This document shows, piece after piece, positions 57,600 to 64,000 of a stretch of 64,000 nt of DNA. Position 1 is the first letter of the stretch, and the number at the start of each line of letters is the position of its first letter. The DNA is from an uncultured Eubacteriales bacterium (GTDB taxonomy: Bacteria; Bacillota; Clostridia; Oscillospirales; Ruminococcaceae), in NCBI GenBank assembly GCA_900319075.1, contig ONMZ01000016.1, positions 1 to 64,000 on the forward strand, given 5' to 3'. Position numbers and translations under genes: made by a program. The notes beneath the pieces are model-generated. The model searched no databases. It was not told where the DNA came from and was given only the letters and a program-made list of their open reading frames with translations.

Positions 57600-58280
57600 A
57601 TGAAGAAGATCCTTGCAATAACAGTATCAATGATAATGCTTTTTTCCTGCCTTACCGCCTGCGGAGAGGTTGAAGAAACGGCAGACAGCGACAAGACAGA
57701 AAGAAGCTCTGTTTCCGACAGCACGTCGGAAAACTCGTCTGACAGCGGGAAAGACAGCTCGCCGCAGACGGAAATGACTACCACAACGTCCGAAACTGCT
57801 ACGACCGGTACAACTTCTGAAACAACACCTGAAACTACAACAAAAAAGAGCGCAGCGAGCAGTTCAACCGCCTCTGTTCAGGACGTAAAAGGTAAAATAG
57901 TGTCGTGGGGAGAGTTTAAGGAGTTGTTCATTCCCAGCGAATGGGCAGGTTTGGGAAGACATGAGGACGACCCACATTCCTGTTGGCTTTTAGAAAGAGG
58001 CAGTCATTGTATCTTCTTTACTACACTTCCTGAAAAAGAGTTTAGGGAAGAGTATCATTTTTATCCTATCTTCTCCAAAGATGAAATATTGCCGCTGACT
58101 TACACCACGGGAGACATCACCTGGACGGGAAAGACTCTTGGCACTTCCAAAATCCTTTCAGGTTTCATACTCTCGGCAGATATTGACGGAAAGACTGTCA
58201 TGGCATATTCTGATACTGAGCCTGCTGTTGAAGATAATGCGGAACTGATAAAGATTTTAAGCTCAGTAAAACTGAACTAA
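57600..58280 (+). CDS. Putative lipoprotein with Ser/Thr-rich linker
   Basis: A 226-residue exported protein. Signal peptide with lipobox LTAC and lipidated Cys21; a Ser/Asp- then Thr-rich linker (about 30-95, including TTTTSETATTGTTSETT); and a C-terminal domain of about 125 residues beginning VKGKIVSWGEFKELFIPSEW. Same design as the lipoprotein at 6973 but with a different domain. Function unknown. Confidence 0.75.
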   Translation: MKKILAITVSMIMLFSCLTACGEVEETADSDKTERSSVSDSTSENSSDSGKDSSPQTEMTTTTSETATTGTTSETTPETTTKKSAASSSTASVQDVKGKIVSWGEFKELFIPSEWAGLGRHEDDPHSCWLLERGSHCIFFTTLPEKEFREEYHFYPIFSKDEILPLTYTTGDITWTGKTLGTSKILSGFILSADIDGKTVMAYSDTEPAVEDNAELIKILSSVKLN

Positions 58281-58285
58281 GCACA

Positions 58286-58330
58286 AAAAAAGAGGTAAGA
58301 GAGCGAAATCTCTTACCTCTTATTTTATTA
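58286..58330. terminator. Bidirectional terminator
   Basis: AGAGGTAAGAGA (58291-58302) pairs perfectly with TCTCTTACCTCT (58309-58320). Confidence 0.92.
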
Positions 58331-58336
58331 TTTATA

Positions 58337-60055
58337 TCAGAAACCCAATTTAGCCTTGAAATCCTCTGCGATCTTTTCTTCAAGCTTTTGTGCGTCCTCA
58401 CGCTTCTCACCGATAGTGGTGTAGTAAGCCTTGATCTTCGGCTCTGTGCCGGAGGGACGCAGTATAACAGATGCGCCCTGCTCAAGTCTGAATGCAAGAA
58501 CATCTGACTTTGGAAGATCTATCACAGTCTTTTTGCCGCTTGCAAGCTCTGTTTCTTCAGATGCCATATAGTCCCCGAAAACAAGGACCTTCAGTCCGCC
58601 GATCTCTGTGGGGACGTTGGTACGCAGATTGGTCATTATCTCCTTCATTCTCTCCATTCCGCTTGCGCCCTCGCACTGGAATGATTTTTGAGAGTGGAGA
58701 TAGTTGCCGTACTGTGCATAAAGATCCTCTCTTGCTTTAAGCAGTGAAATGCCCTTTGTGCGGTAGAACGCAGCCATTTCGCAAATAAGCATTGAAGCTA
58801 CCACGGCGTCCTTGTCTCTTACATATGAACCGGCAAGGTAGCCGTATGACTCTTCAAAGCCAAAGATGTATCTGTCCTGCTCGCCTTTTTTCTCAAGGAA
58901 ACCTATCTGCTCACCGATAAACTTAAAGCCTGTAAGCACCTCACGAAGCTCAACGTTATACTCAGCTGCGATCTTCTTGCAGATATCCGTTGAAACTATG
59001 GTCTTTACAGCCACAGGATCCTTTGGCATAGTGCCAAGAGCCGTTCTTTCCTGGCAGATGTATTTGAGCAGCATAGCGCCCACTTCGTTTCCGGAGAACA
59101 GCACGAACTCGCCGTTGTCGCCCGGTACAGCTATTCCAACTCTGTCACAGTCCGGGTCTGTTGCAAGCAGAAGATCGGGCTTAACGCTTGCACAAAGCTC
59201 CAGTCCCTTAGCAAGAGCCTCTTTGATCTCAGGGTTCGGGAACGGACAGGTAGGGAAGTTTCCGTCAGGGTTCTCCTGTTCGGGAACAACTGTAACTTCC
59301 TTAATGCCAATTCTTTTAAGTATTTCCCTTACCGGCTTGTTGCCTGTGCCGTTAAGAGGGGTATAAACTACCTTCAGACCGCTTTGTGCAACAAGATCGG
59401 TGTGAATGCCCTGTTCAAGGACTTTCTCGTAATATTTTTCTATGATATCCTGGCTGATAAAGCTTATCATGCCGCTTTTAACACCTTCATCAAAGCTCAT
59501 GACCTTAGCGCCGCCGAACATATCAACAGCCGCTATTTTCTCGGTAACAGCATTAGCAGCGTCAATAGTCATCTGGCAGCCGTCCTCGCCATACACCTTA
59601 TAGCCATTGTATTTGGCAGGGTTATGTGAAGCGGTTATCATTATACCTGCCTGGGCTTTGCAGGCTCTTACTGCCCAGGAAAGGCAGGGGGTAGGCATAA
59701 GCTCGGTATAGATGTACACCTTTATGCCGTTGGCTGCAAGCACCGATGCAGCTTCTTTTGCAAAGACATCAGACTTTATTCTTGAATCAAAGGAGATAGC
59801 CACGGCTGCGTCGCTGAACGCATCGTTTACATAATCGGCAAGCCCCTGTGTGGCACGTCTTATCGTGTAGATATTAAGTCTGTAAGCACCTGCTCCGATA
59901 ACGCCTCTGAGTCCGCCCGTACCGAATTCAAGGTCACGGTAAAATCTGTCCTTGATGGCTTCCTCGTCGCCGGCGATCTCTTTAAGTTCCCTGACCAGAT
60001 CCTCATCCTCGGTGGCATTGTCGCACCAGAGCTTATAAAGTTCCATTTCTGTCAT
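58337..60055 (-). CDS. Phosphohexomutase (phosphoglucomutase/phosphomannomutase family)
   Basis: A 572-residue alpha-D-phosphohexomutase. The phosphoserine loop TASHNPAKYNGYK, metal loop ATDPDCDRVG, sugar loop FGFEESYGY and phosphate-binding RPSGTEPKIK are present. The length (about 570) matches the PgcA/phosphoglucomutase-2-like group rather than GlmM. It interconverts glucose-1-P and glucose-6-P or the mannose equivalents, feeding glycogen and cell-wall sugars. The ATG at 60055 follows GAGGTG; a GTG two codons upstream is less well placed. Confidence 0.95.
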   Translation of the reverse strand: MTEMELYKLWCDNATEDEDLVRELKEIAGDEEAIKDRFYRDLEFGTGGLRGVIGAGAYRLNIYTIRRATQGLADYVNDAFSDAAVAISFDSRIKSDVFAKEAASVLAANGIKVYIYTELMPTPCLSWAVRACKAQAGIMITASHNPAKYNGYKVYGEDGCQMTIDAANAVTEKIAAVDMFGGAKVMSFDEGVKSGMISFISQDIIEKYYEKVLEQGIHTDLVAQSGLKVVYTPLNGTGNKPVREILKRIGIKEVTVVPEQENPDGNFPTCPFPNPEIKEALAKGLELCASVKPDLLLATDPDCDRVGIAVPGDNGEFVLFSGNEVGAMLLKYICQERTALGTMPKDPVAVKTIVSTDICKKIAAEYNVELREVLTGFKFIGEQIGFLEKKGEQDRYIFGFEESYGYLAGSYVRDKDAVVASMLICEMAAFYRTKGISLLKAREDLYAQYGNYLHSQKSFQCEGASGMERMKEIMTNLRTNVPTEIGGLKVLVFGDYMASEETELASGKKTVIDLPKSDVLAFRLEQGASVILRPSGTEPKIKAYYTTIGEKREDAQKLEEKIAEDFKAKLGF

Positions 60056-60097
60056 TGTCACACACCTCTTTTTATTAAAATATTATCATACAAATTA

Positions 60098-60125
60098 AGT
60101 ATAACACATTTTCATGATTTTTCAA
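60098..60125 (-). promoter_or_regulatory. Phosphohexomutase promoter
   Basis: Minus strand TTGAAA (60125-60120) and TATACT (60103-60098), 16-bp spacing. Confidence 0.7.
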
Positions 60126-60203
60126 GGGCTGTAACGGAATTTTTAGATTTATTCCCAGCTTTTTTTCTTTAACGTTCCCCGGCGCAAAGGGAGCAAAAAA
60201 AAC

Positions 60204-60232
60204 TTGATATAATCAGCGCCATGTGGTATAAT
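60204..60232 (+). promoter_or_regulatory. Alpha/beta hydrolase promoter
   Basis: TTGATA (60204-60209) and TATAAT (60227-60232), 17-bp spacing. Confidence 0.8.
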
Positions 60233-60264
60233 TATCTAAATGGATCTTAAAAAGGAGGATAAAT

Positions 60265-61191
60265 ATGAGCACCCATTTTTCAAGCAGTTTCAGATCATGT
60301 GATAAGTTACACGACATAGCCTACTATGTGGTGTTTCCCCAAGGGGCTGTAAGGGGCGTTGTCCAGATAGCTCACGGTATGGCAGAGTATTTTGAAAGGT
60401 ACAGCGCCTTTGCGGATTTTCTTGCGTCAAAGGGATTTGTGGTGTGCGGAGAGGATCATCTCGGACACGGCCGCAGCGTAAACGATGACACCGACTACGG
60501 ATATTTTGCTCAGCGTGACGGCTGGCAGTGCGTTGTAAAGGATATGTACAAGCTTACAAAGATTATGAAAAAAAGCTATCCGCAGGTGCCCTACTTTTTG
60601 TTTGGACACAGTATGGGAAGCTTCCTTGCAAGAGCGTTTGTCACCGCACACGCAAAGGTGCTGGACGGTGCGGTGTTCTGTGGGACCTCCGGCGGTCAGG
60701 GCGGCACAGAAGCTATGCTTTCTATGCTTGACGTGGCAAAGCGTATCCACGGCGAAAAGCACAAGGGAGAGCTTTTCAATAAACTGGCCTTTGGCAGCTA
60801 TAATAATGGCATTACCCCCAGAAATTCCGACTTTGACTGGCTTTCAAGAGACACCGCTGTCGTTGCAAAGTATTGTAACGACAAACGCTGCGGCTTTACT
60901 TTCACCTTGAACGGCTTTGAAAACCTGGTGAAAATGATCTGGTTTGTCTCAAACGATAAGTGGTATAGCTCCTATCCTAAAAATCTGCCCACTTATCTTA
61001 TCTCAGGCTCTGCCGACCCCGTGGGGAATTACGGCAAAGGCGTGCTCAAAGTCTTTAATAATCTGAACCTTAATAACTGTAACGTGGAAATGAAAATATA
61101 TAAAGATGCCCGCCATGAGTTGCTGAATGAGCTCAATAAGGACGAAGTCTATGCCGATGTCCTTGACTTCTTTGAAACAATAATGGAATAA
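60265..61191 (+). CDS. Alpha/beta hydrolase (monoacylglycerol lipase/lysophospholipase-like)
   Basis: A 308-residue Hydrolase_4-type enzyme. The oxyanion segment QIAHGMAEY, the DHLGHGRS motif, the nucleophile Ser116 in FGHSMGSF, a likely Asp in LISGSADPVG and His in DARHELLNEL complete the triad. No signal peptide, so it acts in the cytoplasm on acylglycerols or lysolipids (inference). AAGGAGG precedes the ATG. Single gene; the downstream region holds repeat copy E. Confidence 0.92.
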   Translation: MSTHFSSSFRSCDKLHDIAYYVVFPQGAVRGVVQIAHGMAEYFERYSAFADFLASKGFVVCGEDHLGHGRSVNDDTDYGYFAQRDGWQCVVKDMYKLTKIMKKSYPQVPYFLFGHSMGSFLARAFVTAHAKVLDGAVFCGTSGGQGGTEAMLSMLDVAKRIHGEKHKGELFNKLAFGSYNNGITPRNSDFDWLSRDTAVVAKYCNDKRCGFTFTLNGFENLVKMIWFVSNDKWYSSYPKNLPTYLISGSADPVGNYGKGVLKVFNNLNLNNCNVEMKIYKDARHELLNELNKDEVYADVLDFFETIME

Positions 61192-61225
61192 ATCAGAATT
61201 TACCGCAGCACCCTTGCGTGGCAGC

Positions 61226-61327
61226 TGGGGGAAACCCTTTTGGAGAAGGGTTATCCCCCAGACCCCCTTCCTAAACCTTTTATAGATTTTCGGCAATCGG
61301 GAGCCACGCCTCCCGATCACCGAAAAT
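61226..61327 (+). repeat. Dispersed repeat, copy E (core module)
   Basis: GGGGGAAACCCTT..AAGGGTT..CCCCC, then ACCCCCTTCCTAAACCTTTT, then GATTTTCGG enclosing a hairpin AATCGGGAG/CTCCCGAT and a closing CCGAAAA. It has the same order as copy D but the variable hairpin has a different sequence. Confidence 0.85.
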
Positions 61328-61735
61328 ATGTAGAAGTTCAAGAGGAGAGTTTGAGGAAAACTTTTCCCAAGAGAATATCTCCAACTGCTATGCAAGGATA
61401 ATGCGCCAAATTGTGCATATTAAAAAGGTTTGGGGTCAAGCCCTTTCCTAAAAAGGGCTTGCGGGTCGAGGGCGGCGCCCTCGTCGCTCTCCGCAGAGAG
61501 CAAAATCCCCTTACATCGTGCGCTCCGCAAGGGGTGAATTTCAAAACAGTCCGGTGGACTGTTTTGAAAGAGGGGACGCCCTGCAAGAGAGGGCGTGCCC
61601 CTGCGGAGAATACCTCCACCATTTTTCCGCAATCCGCCTGCAAAAAGGCGGCTTGAATCTCATATAATGAGCACCTATGACCCCTTCGGGTGCACAACAA
61701 TTATTTTGATAATAATATAAATTCTGATTTAGCGT
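61328..61735. other. Hairpin-dense noncoding region
   Basis: No supported gene. Successive perfect or near-perfect hairpins: AAGCCCTTT/AAAGGGCTT (61438-61461 area), GGGCG/CGCCC, GCTCTC/GAGAGC, CCCCTT/AAGGGG, CAAAACAGTCC/GGACTGTTTTG (61543-61566), GCCCTC-type arms near 61579-61597 and CCGCCT/AGGCGG. The density suggests a structured transcript or a decayed repeat cluster. Confidence 0.6.
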
Positions 61736-61749
61736 AAGAGGTGAGACAG

Positions 61750-63276
61750 ATGTTTGGAAAAGTTAACAGCATAGGGCTTTTAGGACTAAATGCGTTCAAA
61801 GTTGAAGTAGAGATCGAGTCCAGTGCGGGGCTGCCTGCATTTGACATAGTAGGACTTGCAGACGTAGCGGTAAGGGAGAGCCGTGAGAGGATACGTTCGG
61901 CTTTTCGCAGCAGCAGACTTGGATTTCCCAAGGGCAGGGTACTTGTGAACCTTGCGCCGGCGGACGTAAAAAAATCCGGTACGGTACATGATCTTGCGAT
62001 AGCGGTCTCGCTGATGTGTGCAGCGGGGATCATCGACCCAAAGCAGATCCGGGACGCTGCATTTATCGGAGAGGTCTCTCTCAGCGGTGAGCTGAGGCGT
62101 GTAAACGGAGTTTTACCTATGACCATACTGGCGCAAAAGGGCTTAAAGGAGATATATGTTCCAGGGGAAAACCTACTTGAGGCTTCTGCGGTCAGGGGTA
62201 TAAAGGCGTATGGTGTTCAGTCGCTTGAACAGCTGGCAAGGCACTTTTCCGGCAAGGAGATCATGCAGCCTGCGCCGGTTTTCGTCCCTGCGAAGGCGGA
62301 TTATCTCAGCACTCTGGATTTTGCCGATGTGCGTGGCCAGGCGGCTGCGAAAAAGGCGCTGGAGATAGCAGCGGCAGGCGGACACAACGTTTTGATGATA
62401 GGTTCGCCCGGCTCGGGAAAATCCATGCTTGCCAAGCGTATGCCCTCGATACTTCCGCAGATGACTTTTGAAGAATCTATTGAGACCACGGGTATACATT
62501 CTGTTGCCGGGGTGCTTGACAGCCAGCGCCCGCTTATAACCACAAGGCCCTTTCGCTCACCCCACCATACCGTGTCGGCGGCAGGACTTGCGGGAGGGGG
62601 GACGACCCCAAGACCGGGAGAGATATCGCTGGCACATAACGGACTGCTGTTTCTGGACGAGCTGGCGGAGTTTTCCCGTCCTGCCCTTGAGATACTGCGT
62701 CAGCCTCTTGAGGATATGAAGGTGACGATTTCACGTGTGTCGGGAAGTATAACCTATCCCAGTTCGTTTATGCTCATAGGCGCAATGAACCCGTGCCCAT
62801 GCGGATATTATGGTCACCCCACAAGAAAATGTATATGCTCAAAGCATCAGGTGGATCACTATCTGAACAAAATATCCGGTCCGCTGCTGGACAGGTTCGA
62901 TATTCACCTCGAAGTCGCTCCCGTTGAGTTTGCCGACCTTTCCTCAGGGGAAAAGGAAGAATCATCGGAAAGCATCAGACAGCGTGTGCAGGCGGCAAGG
63001 GACGTCCAGAACAAGCGCTACGAAGGTACGGGGATAAGTTGCAACGCAAGGATAAGTCCGGAAATGATCCATGATGTCTGCCCCATGACCGATAAAGCCG
63101 AAGCGATGCTGGGCAGTATCTTTGAAAAGCTTGGTCTCTCCGCAAGAGCTTATGAAAAGATCCTTAAAGTCGCAAGGACCGTTGCGGATATGGACGGCGC
63201 AGAAATCATAGACAAAGCGCATATCGCACAGGCTGTGCAGTACAGAAGTCTTGACCGAAAGTACTGGAAATCATAA
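61750..63276 (+). CDS. ComM/YifB-family Mg-chelatase-like AAA+ protein
   Basis: A 508-residue protein: N-terminal Lon-protease-like domain (SAGLPAFDIVGLADVAVRESRERIRSA in pieces), central AAA+ domain with Walker A GSPGSGKSMLAKR and Walker B LLFLDELAEF, and a C-terminal domain with a CPCG...CICS cysteine set (NPCPCGYYGHPTRKCICS) usual in this family. ComM relatives are hexameric helicases promoting branch migration during natural transformation; the role in Clostridia is unclear. The ATG at 61750 is chosen for GAGG 8 bases upstream. Confidence 0.95.
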   Translation: MFGKVNSIGLLGLNAFKVEVEIESSAGLPAFDIVGLADVAVRESRERIRSAFRSSRLGFPKGRVLVNLAPADVKKSGTVHDLAIAVSLMCAAGIIDPKQIRDAAFIGEVSLSGELRRVNGVLPMTILAQKGLKEIYVPGENLLEASAVRGIKAYGVQSLEQLARHFSGKEIMQPAPVFVPAKADYLSTLDFADVRGQAAAKKALEIAAAGGHNVLMIGSPGSGKSMLAKRMPSILPQMTFEESIETTGIHSVAGVLDSQRPLITTRPFRSPHHTVSAAGLAGGGTTPRPGEISLAHNGLLFLDELAEFSRPALEILRQPLEDMKVTISRVSGSITYPSSFMLIGAMNPCPCGYYGHPTRKCICSKHQVDHYLNKISGPLLDRFDIHLEVAPVEFADLSSGEKEESSESIRQRVQAARDVQNKRYEGTGISCNARISPEMIHDVCPMTDKAEAMLGSIFEKLGLSARAYEKILKVARTVADMDGAEIIDKAHIAQAVQYRSLDRKYWKS

Positions 63277-63285
63277 TACATAATA

Positions 63286-63324
63286 AACCTCTCACACCCG
63301 ATCTGAGCGTGAGAGGTCTGTTTT
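63286..63324. terminator. Bidirectional terminator
   Basis: ACCTCTCAC (63288-63296) pairs with GTGAGAGGT (63309-63317), followed by CTGTTTTT. Confidence 0.85.
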
Positions 63325-64000
63325 TATACCGCCTTGAATGAGTGCCCGAATTTATCTGCATACTGCTGTGCGGCAGAGCCTGCCCTGCCTTTTATGATAA
63401 CCTCACCGGCAGGAAAAACATTGTATCCCATGGAGGTGACTGTGTCCGGTATAGTTATCTCCCGCAGGGAGGTGCAGTATTCAAATGCACAGTCGCCAAT
63501 GCGTTCAAGTCCCTGTGAAATAGTTACCGATGTGAGAGCTCTGCATTTACAAAATGTATTGTAGCCAAGCTCTTTTACGCCCTTTCCAATAACGGCGCTT
63601 TCAAGCTTTTCACAGTTCCAGAACACCTTTTCACCAAACTCCGATACGTTGTTCGGTATCTTTATGGTTTTCAGCTCCCGGCAGCCCTCAAACGCCGAGT
63701 TGCCTATCGCTTTAACGCTGTCGGGTATCGCTATGCTTTCAAGGTGTATGCAGCCTGCAAAAGCACCTGCCCCGATAGATCTGACACCCCGGGAAAGCTC
63801 AGCGGTCTTTATCCTGTCCTTTATTTCCTGCCATGGGGAAGAACCCGCTGCCGCTGCATCCATTTCACCATCACCGCTTATTATCAGCTTTCCCCTTTCG
63901 TCAAGCGACCAAGAAAGCCCTTTGCCGCACTTTCCGTTCTCTGCGGTCTGCTGAGATGTTACGGCTTGCGGTTCGCTGCTTGCCGGACCGGAATCTTGCC
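63324..64000 (-). CDS. BspA-like leucine-rich-repeat protein, C-terminal part
   Basis: The frame is open to the window edge, so at least 225 residues of a longer protein. CGKGLSWSLDERGKLIISGDGE is the typical lead-in, followed by about five LRR_5 units of ~23 residues with the pattern IGxxAFxGCxxLxxIxIPxxV. It ends with GRAGSAAQQYADKFGHSFKAV, a usual C-terminus for these repeats. Such surface or secreted proteins mediate adhesion in gut bacteria. The 5' end, including any signal peptide or enzyme domain, is outside the window. Confidence 0.9.
   Translation of the reverse strand, partial: QDSGPASSEPQAVTSQQTAENGKCGKGLSWSLDERGKLIISGDGEMDAAAAGSSPWQEIKDRIKTAELSRGVRSIGAGAFAGCIHLESIAIPDSVKAIGNSAFEGCRELKTIKIPNNVSEFGEKVFWNCEKLESAVIGKGVKELGYNTFCKCRALTSVTISQGLERIGDCAFEYCTSLREITIPDTVTSMGYNVFPAGEVIIKGRAGSAAQQYADKFGHSFKAV

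Overview
The window looks like a chromosomal segment of a low-to-mid GC Gram-positive anaerobe of the Clostridia, most likely a Ruminococcus-like member of the Oscillospiraceae (inference). Reasons: strong AGGAGG ribosome sites, TTGACA/TATAAT promoters with 17-bp spacing in front of most genes, a T-box leader, MurT/GatD, RNase Y, SpoVAD/SpoVAE, two FeoA genes plus FeoB, rubredoxin, LuxS, Thr-rich lipoproteins and a BspA-type leucine-rich-repeat protein. I see no phage, plasmid, insertion-sequence transposase or CRISPR array.

Layout. 1-690: 3' part of a 5S rRNA and tRNA-Lys(CTT), tRNA-Glu(CTC), tRNA-Met-type(CAT) and tRNA-Trp(CCA), separated by hairpin-rich spacers. 0.8-8.4 kb: an autoregulated-looking MarR gene with a flavodoxin, luxS divergent from a cysteine desulfurase, YbjQ, a repeat/coiled-coil protein, a CwlD-type amidase and a lipoprotein. 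8.4-21 kb: prfC, a membrane protein with nine 14-residue repeats, trkA-trkH behind a tiny leader ORF, a flavoprotein, RNase Z, and a T-box operon (membrane protein, thrS, putP). 21-31 kb: RNase Y, an O-antigen-ligase-like protein, a GNAT-HAD fusion, small membrane proteins, a peroxiredoxin, a tautomerase and an ABC exporter. 31-36.3 kb: a structured RNA resembling the yybP-ykoY (Mn) riboswitch and a feoA-feoA-feoB operon carrying DtxR-type boxes. 36-44 kb: rubredoxin, then two divergent EAL-domain proteins, one with LacI-like sensor, GAF-like, EAL and beta-helix modules. 44-57 kb: murT-gatD, a Ca2+-type P-ATPase, an ArsP_2-type metal exporter, an HPr variant, a DtxR-type regulator, spoVAD-spoVAE, queH, trhA and a two-component system. 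57-64 kb: a lipoprotein, a phosphohexomutase, an alpha/beta hydrolase, a hairpin-dense spacer, a ComM/YifB AAA+ protein and a partial BspA-like protein.

Links between genes. Metal handling recurs: feo operon, DtxR boxes, Mn-riboswitch-like RNA, a DtxR-family regulator, an ArsP_2-type exporter and a P-type ATPase. Cyclic-di-GMP turnover is represented by the two EAL proteins. Cell-envelope work is represented by murT-gatD, the amidase, the O-antigen-ligase-like protein and the FtsX-type ABC system.

The most unusual observations are: (1) a modular noncoding repeat family (five copies) whose longer copies sit inside the loops of intrinsic-terminator-like hairpins between genes; (2) the 1117-residue LacI-like/GAF-like/EAL/beta-helix protein; (3) a 10-codon leader ORF that is itself a perfect hairpin and overlaps the trkA start codon; (4) the riboswitch-like RNA ending in its own terminator and not directly joined to a metal transporter; and (5) a T-box leader driving an unknown membrane protein together with thrS and putP.
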